Origin: Bradyrhizobium iriomotense | GTDB taxonomy: Bacteria > Pseudomonadota > Alphaproteobacteria > Rhizobiales > Xanthobacteraceae | Direction: 5' to 3' | Assembly (NCBI RefSeq): GCF_018130765.1 | Contig: NZ_JAFCJZ010000010.1 | Location: 124,001-188,000, forward strand | DNA: 64,000 nucleotides | Part shown: piece after piece, positions 47,425 to 54,778 of the stretch | How the letters are laid out: every line of letters begins with the position of its first letter | Position numbering within the stretch: the first letter of the stretch is position 1 | Made by a program: the position numbers and the translations under genes | The notes under the pieces: model-generated | Seen by the model: the letters and a program-made list of their open reading frames with translations, nothing else | The model's database searches: none | Told to the model about the DNA's origin: nothing

Positions 47425-48326
47425 AGAAGAGACCCAGCCAGATCAACGCCAAGGTAGTAGCGGACGCCCTGAGGGAGGCCGAACGGGAACTAGAGCAACC
47501 GACGAGCACCGAAAGACCGCTGTATGTGAACGTGAAGCCCATCGACATCACGACGCGCCTTGAGTTGTTTCAGCCTCGAAGGTTCTCAGAAGGCCTCCGT
47601 GAGGTGGACCCGAAGCACGTGAAGGACTTGGCAACCCGCATAACCCGCAAGGGAGACCTTGACCCCGTGCTCGTCATCAAACTAGCCGGTAGATGGGTGG
47701 TGGTGGACGGACATCACCGCCTTGCAGCATATCTCAGCCTAAAGCGTAGGACGGCAATCAAGTGCGAGTGGTTCGCTGGGACGGTGCGGGAAGCTGCGGA
47801 TGAAAGCCTTCGACGCAATGAATTGATCAAGCTGCCCATCAGCCACGGCGACAAGCAAGAGGAGGCGTGGAGGCGAACGCTGAACGGCTGGGGGAGCAAG
47901 AGCGAGGTGGTCCAATTAACGGGCGTCAGCGAGGGCATTGTTGCGATGATGCGCCGTATTGTGAAGCAGCACCGGACGCAGGAGACACCAAGCGGAAAAG
48001 AGCTTCGACAGAAGCTAGGACCATCACTTGCCACGTACAGTTGGAGCAGGGTTCGTGCAGAGTGGGTGGGTCTAACGCCGGGCCAATGGTCCCTTGAGGA
48101 GGCAGCGGCGAAGCTCGCACGCAATCTCAGCAAGCGGATGACGAACACGCTCTCAGAGAACCCCGAGGTGACCGCTAGGGCGCTGTGGATTTACGATCCG
48201 CACATGTGCAGTGAACTCGCCGCTGCCCTCAGCCGCCACGTAAAGGACGGGCAATTAGAGGAAACCCACGAGGTGCAGTTGCAGGTCATGAGAGCCAAGG
48301 GCATCAACTTGGAGGTCGACGAGTAG
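47421..48326 (+). CDS. ParB/sulfiredoxin-fold protein coupled to the recombinase
   Basis: 301 residues. A ParB N-terminal-type domain (about 34-135) with DPKHVKDLATRITRKGDLDPVLVIKL and the key motif VVDGHHRLAAYL (GHHR at 97-100, in place of the GERR of chromosomal ParB) is followed by a helix-turn-helix (about 158-184, GWGSKSEVVQLTGVSEGIVAMMRRI). The rest is charged and helical. There is no parA gene, so plasmid-type partition is unlikely; a DNA-binding partner of the integrase or a regulator is more plausible. It starts inside the recombinase stop codon (ATGA). Confidence 0.85.
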   Translation: MKKRPSQINAKVVADALREAERELEQPTSTERPLYVNVKPIDITTRLELFQPRRFSEGLREVDPKHVKDLATRITRKGDLDPVLVIKLAGRWVVVDGHHRLAAYLSLKRRTAIKCEWFAGTVREAADESLRRNELIKLPISHGDKQEEAWRRTLNGWGSKSEVVQLTGVSEGIVAMMRRIVKQHRTQETPSGKELRQKLGPSLATYSWSRVRAEWVGLTPGQWSLEEAAAKLARNLSKRMTNTLSENPEVTARALWIYDPHMCSELAAALSRHVKDGQLEETHEVQLQVMRAKGINLEVDE

Positions 48327-48357
48327 GGGGTGCAAGAAGGACCCAGCCTATGCACCC
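48327..48357. repeat. 31-base hairpin repeat, copy 1
   Basis: Begins GGGGTGCAAGAAGGAC and ends TATGCACCC. The 7-base arms GGGTGCA and TGCACCC close a 16-base loop. It overlaps the stop codon region of the ParB-like gene and is 27/31 identical to copy 2. Confidence 0.9.
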
Positions 48358-48379
48358 TGCATAGGGCAGTAAGTTCGAT

Positions 48380-48444
48380 TGTGGCAAAAAAAAGCGTAAC
48401 AAAGCGATACGGGAAGACCCAATACCAAGACCCACGTTGCCACA
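48380..48444. repeat. Inverted repeat TGTGGCAA...TTGCCACA between the two hairpin repeats
   Basis: TGTGGCAA at 48380-48387 and TTGCCACA at 48437-48444 are exact inverses. The 10-mer CGTTGCCACA containing the right arm recurs at 49601-49610 in the same element. The left arm runs into an A-rich tract. Confidence 0.75.
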
Positions 48445-48475
48445 GGGGTGCAAGAAGGACTTACCTTATGCACCC
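48445..48475. repeat. 31-base hairpin repeat, copy 2
   Basis: Same 16-base start and same TATGCACCC end as copy 1, 118 bases away, with four changes confined to the loop. The arms and the 16-base loop length are conserved, which suggests that the folded or palindromic form matters. Confidence 0.9.
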
Positions 48476-48537
48476 TTTCCCGGTGTGGCCGTAAAGTCAT
48501 TGAGCGGAAGGGGAGAGAGGCCGGCCAAGCGCGCACG

Positions 48538-48551
48538 GCAGACTAGTCTGC
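48538..48551. promoter_or_regulatory. Perfect 14-base palindrome upstream of the DUF6602 gene
   Basis: GCAGACTAGTCTGC, a complete dyad 51 bases before the ATG at 48603. Position and symmetry fit an operator for a dimeric regulator, for example one encoded by the element. Confidence 0.6.
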
Positions 48552-48602
48552 TCAAGGGCACGCCGAGTGGCACGAGGCGTTTTGGGCGCAAAAGGAGTGC
48601 AG

Positions 48603-49400
48603 ATGGCGAAACGTGCGACGAGTTCGGGGGTGGGTTCGAGCCCACACCTCTCATACATGTCGGCGCTCCAAGATATTGCTGACCAGTCGCAGCGCGAGTT
48701 GGGACGCATGATGCCCCACGCCGGAGAGCGCGGGCGCATCGCCGAGGAAATCATCAGGAGCGTCCTCTCTCGCACGCTGCCAAAACGCTTCTCCATTGGC
48801 ACTGGCGTAGTCATTTCCGCCCATGGCGACGTTAGCCGCCAGACCGACATCGTGATCTATGACAACTTCTTCAACTCGCCGCTCCTCTCTGAGTTCGGCT
48901 CCTGCTTATTCCCTGCTGAGATTGTCTTCGCCACGATTGAGGTTAAGTCGGTGCTGACGAAGCGCGAGCTTCGAACCAGCATGGATGCCATCATGCAGAT
49001 GCGGAAGGTTGGATCGCAGAAGAAGTATGTTGTCCCCGTCACGATCAGCGACGTTGCGAGACCAAGCCGAACAGCAACGGTCCGGTACACCGAAAAAACG
49101 CCACCAAGAAACTATATCGTGGCATTCGCGCAGAAGGGCCTAGGTCCAACCTATCAGCGCTTCTGTGCGAAACTAAAGGCATGCCTTGATGAGGATCATT
49201 CCCATGTCCACGGTGTCTGTATCCTGGATGAAGGTTGGTTCGCCGGAAGGCGTGCGTACAAACGGCCAGCGGAGTTGTTTGGCGGGGAGGGAAATGGTTT
49301 GCTACAGCTCTACAGCCACATCCTAAAGGCTCAGCAGAACTTCTCGGTTCACGCAATGGACTTGGATGCGTACTTGCCGAAGGAACCCTCTCAGGCGTGA
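48603..49400 (+). CDS. DUF6602-type protein with PD-(D/E)XK nuclease-like residues
   Basis: 265 residues from the ATG at 48603, which follows AAAGGAG; a GTG at 48567 is open but lacks a ribosome site. SALQDIADQSQRELGRMMPHAGERGRIAEE, RFSIGTGVVISAHGDVSRQTDIVIYDN and FATIEVKS match the DUF6602 pattern. Asp82, Asp87, Glu113 and Lys115 form a D...D...ExK set typical of restriction-endonuclease-like folds. Catalysis is not proven. It is the main cargo-like gene of the element, with its own ribosome site, palindrome and hairpin region upstream. Such genes often sit in defence or mobile contexts. Confidence 0.75.
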   Translation: MAKRATSSGVGSSPHLSYMSALQDIADQSQRELGRMMPHAGERGRIAEEIIRSVLSRTLPKRFSIGTGVVISAHGDVSRQTDIVIYDNFFNSPLLSEFGSCLFPAEIVFATIEVKSVLTKRELRTSMDAIMQMRKVGSQKKYVVPVTISDVARPSRTATVRYTEKTPPRNYIVAFAQKGLGPTYQRFCAKLKACLDEDHSHVHGVCILDEGWFAGRRAYKRPAELFGGEGNGLLQLYSHILKAQQNFSVHAMDLDAYLPKEPSQA

Positions 49401-49419
49401 GCGGTCTGAAACTTTCCGT

Positions 49420-49610
49420 TACCCCCGCAAACACACAGGTTGACCGAAGGCTCACCGGGCGAAAACGTGAACACGGAGCAGTGCTGCAGTGAGCCGGGCG
49501 GCTGCGGCGGCCTTTAACCCGAGGAACTTGAAACGCGGATTGCGGCCGATCCCAAAAGGGTCCCATACTTCGAAAGGGGGCCCAACAATCAGACACCCGC
49601 CGTTGCCACA
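49420..49610. repeat. Element repeat A (diverged copy of repeat B)
   Basis: Best-conserved block: GTGAGCCGGGCGGCTGCGGCGGCC-TTTAACCCGAGGA from 49489, matching 50682 onwards. Weaker similarity extends on both sides (GGCTCACCGGG; CCCAAAAGGGTCCC). It fills the gap between the DUF6602 gene and the zinc-ribbon gene; no gene is seen in it. Confidence 0.65.
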
Positions 49611-49770
49611 ACGCTTCCAAGCCTATTCCTTGCCTATTCCAGTGGCGCATCACTAAGCGCAACATGCTGCCGAACGATGACCAACAGGCGTCGCTTGTCA
49701 GCCGTTGCCGAGAAACGACCATCCATCAAAAGGATTGCCCAGTTTAAGAACGCGATTTAGGTTCGCCTGC

Positions 49771-50262
49771 ATGGGGCCATCACCGCTACGCACGCCAAAT
49801 CTCATCAGTTGCCCGGACTGCGGCCATCGGATCAGCAAGTCCGCAATGGCGTGCCCAAGTTGCGGAGCGGCACCGCCCCGCCGCAGGATGAAGCTCCGCG
49901 ATGTCATGATCATTTTGGCGAGCTGCCTCTGGGGCGCGTACCAAGCAGCTCCCGCGCACATTATCCCCGGCATCATCGGCGGGCTCATTGCTGGCGTATT
50001 CTTCGCGGGCATTGTCCGCGCCGTGATCGCGCTCGCCCGGGTGTTTCGCGAGAAGGCTCCGCGCGCCGCGTCGATCACCGGGACGATTGTCTTTTGGCTC
50101 TGCATCGCCATCGCGGTCTTCTCCGCAGGCGTGAGCGTGTATGCGATGGCCACCGGGGCTTCGGCGCTGTTGGTAGGTTCGCTGGCGGGCCTTGGGGTGC
50201 TCTATGCCTTGATTGGATGGGGAGTTCGTTATGCCCTCTCCAGCGAGCGGGAGCCGATCTAG
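49771..50262 (+). CDS. Zinc-ribbon membrane protein of unknown function
   Basis: 163 residues from the ATG at 49771 (the frame opens at a TTG at 49705). A zinc ribbon comes first (CPDCGHRISKSAMACPSCGA, two CxxC pairs, about residues 13-31), then a basic stretch PPRRRMKLRD and about four hydrophobic segments (VMIILASCLWGAY, IIPGIIGGLIAGVFFAGIV, TGTIVFWLCIAIAVFSAGVSVYAM, LLVGSLAGLGVLYALIGWGV). Proteins of this shape are common and poorly defined. No strong ribosome site is visible. It converges with the 88-residue gene, 6 bases apart. Confidence 0.6.
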   Translation: MGPSPLRTPNLISCPDCGHRISKSAMACPSCGAAPPRRRMKLRDVMIILASCLWGAYQAAPAHIIPGIIGGLIAGVFFAGIVRAVIALARVFREKAPRAASITGTIVFWLCIAIAVFSAGVSVYAMATGASALLVGSLAGLGVLYALIGWGVRYALSSEREPI

Positions 50263-50268
50263 CGACGA

Positions 50269-50535
50269 TCAATCTTCAATGACTTCTATCTCGCCTGATT
50301 TGATCAGTCGCGAAACCTCGAAGTTAATCGGGCGCGCATGCTCGGCAAGCCTGAGCCTCGTGATGATCGTCGTATCGGCAAGACAAAGCATTGCGTTGTC
50401 TAGCGCCGCATCGGTCTCGTGAAGATAGCCAACGTAATCGCCCGGTGGCAGCAAATACGGGATGCCGCTGCCCGGCAGCGTGACCGAAACGCCCTGCTCA
50501 ATGTGTAGCTTCACCTCGCGGGTAGTGGGTCCCAT
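50269..50535 (-). CDS. Small hypothetical protein of the comM element
   Basis: 88 residues, the only minus-strand gene of the element. AAGGAATTACACC precedes the ATG. It is mainly beta-like at the start (REVKLHIEQGVSVTLPGSGIPYLLPPGDYVGYL) with a helical, acidic end (EVSRLIKSGEIEVIED). No transmembrane segment and no recognised family. Confidence 0.55.
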   Translation of the reverse strand: MGPTTREVKLHIEQGVSVTLPGSGIPYLLPPGDYVGYLHETDAALDNAMLCLADTTIITRLRLAEHARPINFEVSRLIKSGEIEVIED

Positions 50536-50619
50536 GGTGTAATTCCTTCAGCCACCTCGGTAACGTCTTTTATGACGGCTTCGCTGTGCCCCACCTTACC
50601 GCCAAGGGGCGGGTGCGAC

Positions 50620-50800
50620 CACGGGGGCCTTCACGTTCGGAGAGGCTCAGCGGTGCTGGAGTAGAAACACGCGCTTCTGATGTGAGCCGGGCAGCGGCGG
50701 CGGCCCTTTAAGCCCGGATTTTGAAGTCGAGACTGCTAGTGCGTTCCGGCGGGGGCCCGGTTGACCAAAGGGGACCCGTTCGGCCCGAGAGTTGCGGGGC
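50620..50800. repeat. Element repeat B, next to the right junction
   Basis: GTGAGCCGGGCAGCGGCGGCGGCCCTTTAAGCCCGGA from 50682 matches repeat A at 49489 with a few changes. With repeat A it brackets the zinc-ribbon and 88-residue genes. No gene is seen from 50536 to the junction. Confidence 0.65.
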
Positions 50801-50845
50801 ACACATAACGGCGGCGCGGAAGTGCATAACTTTTCCCATTGAAGA

Positions 50846-50865
50846 AATCATTTGTTGATGATCGG
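50846..50865 (+). other. attR: right junction of the comM element
   Basis: AATCATTTG-TT-GATGATCGG. The left nine bases are element, the right nine are comM. Joined across TT with the other half-sites they give attP AATCATTTGTTCATGTGATT (imperfect palindrome) and attB CATCACCTCTTGATGATCGG. Confidence 0.8.
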
Positions 50866-51754
50866 CGCGCCCGGCGCCGGAAAGTCGATGCTGGCGGCGC
50901 GCCTCCCCTCGATCCTGCCACCGCTGTCGCCGGGCGAGCTTCTGGAAGTCTCGATGATCGCGTCCGTCGCCGGCGAGATCGAGGGCGGCGCGCTGACGTC
51001 GCGGCGGCCGTTCCGTTCGCCGCATCATTCCGCCAGCATGGCTGCGCTCACCGGCGGCGGCATGCGCGCAAAACCCGGCGAGATCTCGCTCGCGCATCAG
51101 GGCGTGCTGTTCCTCGACGAGCTGCCGGAATTCGATCCGCGCGTGCTGGATTCGCTGCGCCAGCCGCTGGAGAATGGCGAGGTCTCCGTCTCCCGCGCCA
51201 ATCACCGCGTCACTTACCCTGCGCGCTTCATGCTGGTCGCAGCAATGAATCCCTGCCGCTGCGGCAACGCCTTCGAGCCCGGTTACGCCTGCAAGCGCGG
51301 CCGCATCGATCGCTGCACGTCCGACTACCAGGCCCGCATCTCAGGTCCCCTGATGGACCGCATCGACCTGCGCATCGAGGTGCCGGCCGTGACCGCCGCC
51401 GACCTGATCCTGCCGCCGCCGGCGGAGGGCTCGGCCGAGGTCGCAGCACGCGTCGCCGCGGCGCGCGACATCCAGCTCGCGCGTTACACTGAAGCGGGCC
51501 TGCCCAACATCCGCACCAACGCCGAAGCGCCCGCCTCCGTGCTGGAGGAGATCGCAAAGCCCGATGCGCAAGGCGCCAAGCTGCTGCGCGATGCCGCCGA
51601 GACCATGCGGCTGTCGGCGCGCGGCTATCACCGTGTGCTGCGGGTCGCGCGCACGCTCGCCGACCTCGATCACGCCGACAGGATCGGCCGGCTGCATCTC
51701 GCCGAGGCGCTGTCCTACCGCGCACTCGCGGAGGATGTGCGCCAGATGGCGTGA
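50855..51754 (+). pseudogene. comM: comM (yifB) 3' fragment
   Basis: 299 native codons (residues 214-512 of the restored protein). It begins at the Walker A loop (LLMIGAPGAGKSMLAARL), then FRSPHHSASMAALTGGG, the Walker B LFLDELPEFDPRVLDSLRQPLENGEV, VAAMNPCRCGN and the C-terminal Mg-chelatase-like domain RVARTLADLDHADRIGRLHLAEALSYR. A TTG-TTG-ATG run could allow translation of an ATPase-only fragment, but it would lack the N-domain. Confidence 0.93.
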
Positions 51755-51864
51755 TCATTCCGCGCGTCAACCCGGCGGTAACGAGTTTCCTTTACTCTCT
51801 GCAAACCATAAGGCCCAACGAGTTTCCAAGGGCAGTTTCCCAAGGGCCTGGCGAGTAGAGTGTC

Positions 51865-52332
51865 ATGTTGCGTTTCAAGATCCTGGCCTCCGTTGTTCCC
51901 CTTTTGGCGGCAGCCGTCTTTGCCCGCGGCGAGATCGGATCGGTCTCGCATCCCTGCATCGCCCTGGGCGAAACCTCCGTCGAGCTGACAACCCTGTTCT
52001 GGACCGCCGGAATCCACGTCGCCTTCACGGACGATCCGGCGCGGGCCACGATCAGGGTTCAGATCACCGACGATGCGGACGCCGCGGACTTCGCGGTCGT
52101 CGACGACGGCCTCGGTTCCGAGACTGACTCCTGCCAGGCCAATCCCGCAAACCGCCTCGTCACCATCGCGGCGCAGCCGGTCGACGGCGGACCGGTCATC
52201 TATCTCTCGACTGACGGCCCCGCCGATTATCGAATCTACGTGCGCTCCAGGACGTTCTCGCAGCGCGAGGCGGCGGCGCTGATCGTCGGCGCTCACGACG
52301 GTCGCCGCCCATTCCAGGCCGCTTCACTCTGA
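51865..52332 (+). CDS. Secreted protein of unknown function
   Basis: 155 residues with a signal peptide (LRFKILASVVPLLAAAVFARGE). The mature part has two cysteines (SHPCIAL and TDSCQAN) and reads as a small alpha/beta domain (ARATIRVQITDDADAADFAVVDDG, YRIYVRSRTFSQREAAALIVGA). No family is recognised. It sits between comM and the hybrid kinase, 121 bases upstream of the kinase start and possibly co-transcribed with it. Confidence 0.65.
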   Translation: MLRFKILASVVPLLAAAVFARGEIGSVSHPCIALGETSVELTTLFWTAGIHVAFTDDPARATIRVQITDDADAADFAVVDDGLGSETDSCQANPANRLVTIAAQPVDGGPVIYLSTDGPADYRIYVRSRTFSQREAAALIVGAHDGRRPFQAASL

Positions 52333-52453
52333 GGCGTTAACACCTCGTCAACCCTGTTTGGAGGCAGAACCTAAGCCTCAAGCTGTTCGCAAGGTCGGCG
52401 CGACATCGTCGCACGCAGCGGCGGTGGGGTTTCGAGCAAGAGTCGGGGTTACG

Positions 52454-54679
52454 ATGGGTCGGACGTTCCGGATCAGGGTGCGCATGCGCCGCTTCAGGCG
52501 GCAGCATCCGAGAATAGCCTTCACGATCCGCTCCTTCATGATCTTCTCGGCGACGTTTGGCGGCGCCTATGGCTTCGTCTCCGGCAGCCGCTCCGAAAAT
52601 TCCGGCTACGATCCGAACGCCTTTGCGATCGGCGCGAGCTTTTTGTTCGCCCTCGCCTGCCTTGGCCTTGCCACGCTGAGCATGCGCTTGCGCTTCGTCA
52701 ACAAGCGAATGCGCACCCTCGCCGCCCACAACGAGGCGCTGATCGACCGCAATTGGGAGCTGAAGGAAGCCGAGGAACGTGCCCGCAGCCTGTTCGAGCA
52801 GCAGGGCGATTTGATCGTGCTGCGCGACCATCAGGGCCGCATCACCTACGCCAACGACGCCTATTGTACGCTTGCGGGACAGGCGCGCGGCGCGCTGGTC
52901 GGCACGCGCTTCGATTTCGACGTGCTGGAGCAGGGCGACAGCGCCCGCGAAAGCAACGGCACGCGCATCCACGACCAGAAGATCACCACACCGCACGGCG
53001 CGCGCTGGATCGCCTGGCGCGAAGGTTACGTGCGGCTCGACGCCGGCCAGGCGGCCGAATTGCAGAGCGTGGGGCGCGACGTCACCGATCGCACCGAGAC
53101 CGAGCGTGCGCTGTCGGAGGCGCGCGACCAGGCCGATGCTGCCAACCGCGCCAAGTCACGCTTCCTGGCGATGGCCTCGCACGAGATCCGTACCCCCCTG
53201 AACGGTATCATCGGCATGGGCGGCCTCCTGCTCGACACCCATCTGACGCCGGAGCAGGCGACCTATGCCCGGGCGGTGAAGACCTCGGGCGAAGCGCTGA
53301 TGGCGCTGATCGAGGAGCTGCTCGACTATTCCAAGATCGAGGCCGGCAAGCTCGACCTCGAGCAGCGTCCGTTCGCGCTCTCGACCCTGATCGAGGAGAT
53401 CACCGAGCTGCTGGCGCCGCGTGCGCAGGCCAAGCAGCTCGAGATTGCCGCCTATGTCGACGAGCGCCTGCCGCTGGAAGTCGTCGGTGACGCCGCACGG
53501 CTGCGCCAGGTGCTGCTCAATCTCGCCGGCAACGCCATCAAATTTACCACAAGCGGCGGCGTCGCGCTGATCGTCGAACCCGGCATCTGGCCGAACGAGA
53601 TCAGCTTCCTGGTCCGCGACACCGGCATCGGCATCGCGCCCGAAGCGCAGCAGCGCATCTTCCGCGAGTTCGAGCAGGCCGACGAGCGCGTCGCCCGCAC
53701 CTATGGCGGCACCGGGCTTGGTCTCGCCATCAGCGAACGCATCGTCAAGCGCATGGGCGGCCGCATCACGCTGACGAGCGAGCCGGGCAAGGGCGCGACC
53801 TTCGGGGTCGCAGTGCCGCTCGCGCCGTCGCAAGGAGCCACGGGGCAAACGACATTCCCGAGCCCTGACCTCACCGGCAAGTCGATCCTGCTGATGGCCG
53901 AGGGCATCGAGGCCTCGCTGATCGCGCGGCGCCTGGAACGTTGGGGCGGTCAGACCTGCCTGATCTCGGATGCCTCGGTCGCCGAAGCGTTGCTGCCGGA
54001 GCGCTCATGGCATGCCGTGCTGGTCGACCGAGCGCTTGGTGCGACCGTCGCCGATCACCTGGGCGAAGCCGCTCGCACGCATGCGGCTCAGCGGCTGGTG
54101 CTGCTGACGTCGAGCTCGCGCCACGAAAAGATTTCGCCAGCCTTCACCGGCTTCCTGGTGAAGCCGCTGCGCGCAGCCTCGCTCGCCGCGCGCCTGGCAT
54201 TGGCGCCCGAGATTGCCTCGCCCGATCTGGCGCCGGAGCCGCCGGCTGAAACGGCCGGCTCCGCGCCGGCGAAAGCCCTGTCGATCCTCGTCGCCGAAGA
54301 CAATGAGATCAACGCGCTGCTGATGCGCTCGCTGCTGACAAAGCTCGGTCACCGCGTCGTCATCGCCGTCCATGGCGAGGCCGCGCTGGAATCCTGGCTG
54401 GCAGCTAGCACGGCGGGCACGCCCTACGATCTCGTGCTAATGGACATCCAGATGCCGCAGCTCGACGGCATCGAGGCAACCAAACGCATCCGCGCCCACG
54501 AGGCCACCACCGGCGGCCATCACACGCCGATCCTCGCCCTCACCGCCAACACGCTGGTGGAGGATCGCTACGCCTGCTTCGAGGCCGGCATGAACGGCTT
54601 CCTGATCAAGCCGCTCGACCGCGAGAAGCTGGACGAAGCATTGGCAGGTCTGGCAGCGTCGCGGCAGCTCGCGATCTAA
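52454..54679 (+). CDS. Hybrid sensor histidine kinase with two receiver domains
   Basis: 741 residues. Two membrane helices (FTIRSFMIFSATFGGAYGFVSG and AIGASFLFALACLGLATLSM), a coiled-coil linker, a PAS domain (about 110-220), the phospho-acceptor FLAMASHEIRTPLNGIIG, and an ATPase domain with NLAGNAIKFT, DTGIGIAPE and YGGTGLGLAI. The first receiver (about 470-580) is degenerate: its acidic start reads ILLMAEGIEAS. The second (about 615-735) is intact (ILVAEDNEINALL, LVLMDIQMPQLDG, with KPL). The signal and the downstream partner are unknown. A TTG at 52358 is open but has no clear ribosome site. Confidence 0.93.
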   Translation: MGRTFRIRVRMRRFRRQHPRIAFTIRSFMIFSATFGGAYGFVSGSRSENSGYDPNAFAIGASFLFALACLGLATLSMRLRFVNKRMRTLAAHNEALIDRNWELKEAEERARSLFEQQGDLIVLRDHQGRITYANDAYCTLAGQARGALVGTRFDFDVLEQGDSARESNGTRIHDQKITTPHGARWIAWREGYVRLDAGQAAELQSVGRDVTDRTETERALSEARDQADAANRAKSRFLAMASHEIRTPLNGIIGMGGLLLDTHLTPEQATYARAVKTSGEALMALIEELLDYSKIEAGKLDLEQRPFALSTLIEEITELLAPRAQAKQLEIAAYVDERLPLEVVGDAARLRQVLLNLAGNAIKFTTSGGVALIVEPGIWPNEISFLVRDTGIGIAPEAQQRIFREFEQADERVARTYGGTGLGLAISERIVKRMGGRITLTSEPGKGATFGVAVPLAPSQGATGQTTFPSPDLTGKSILLMAEGIEASLIARRLERWGGQTCLISDASVAEALLPERSWHAVLVDRALGATVADHLGEAARTHAAQRLVLLTSSSRHEKISPAFTGFLVKPLRAASLAARLALAPEIASPDLAPEPPAETAGSAPAKALSILVAEDNEINALLMRSLLTKLGHRVVIAVHGEAALESWLAASTAGTPYDLVLMDIQMPQLDGIEATKRIRAHEATTGGHHTPILALTANTLVEDRYACFEAGMNGFLIKPLDREKLDEALAGLAASRQLAI

Positions 54680-54778
54680 TCTATTCGCGGGAACCTCGAC
54701 CCTGCGAACAATCGGTAATTGAAATCCGTCGGCTTGCGCGTCACCATGCTTGGGGGCGTGCAATAGAGGATTTAGCAC

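Larger units (their letters stand above)
45559..50856 (+). mobile_element. 5.3-kb serine-recombinase integrative element inserted in comM
   Basis: The element lies between TT at 45559-45560 and TT at 50855-50856. Deleting 5,296 bases rejoins comM in the same reading frame with the family-consistent junction GGHHLLMIGAPGAGKS. There are no long terminal repeats, as usual for serine integrases. Contents in order: 66-residue ORF, serine recombinase, ParB-like protein, hairpin-repeat region, DUF6602 protein, repeat A, zinc-ribbon membrane protein, opposing 88-residue ORF, repeat B. No transfer, replication or structural phage genes are seen, so it is a small integrative element rather than a prophage. 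Confidence 0.93.

Noticed and set aside
47421..48326. ParB-like gene as part of a plasmid partition system
   Set aside because: No ParA ATPase gene nearby and the motif is GHHR, not that of CTP-dependent partition ParB.
48327..48475. Hairpin repeats as a type III toxin-antitoxin RNA
   Set aside because: Those antitoxin repeats are tandem and adjacent, and the toxin is a small ToxN-like RNase; here there are two separated copies and a DUF6602 protein.
49045..49722. Minus-strand open frame of 225 codons in the comM element
   Set aside because: It overlaps the DUF6602 gene and repeat A, has no ribosome site and no recognisable pattern; treated as a shadow.
45559..50856. comM insert as a prophage or conjugative element
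   Set aside because: No capsid, tail, lysis, relaxase or type IV secretion genes and only about 5.3 kb.
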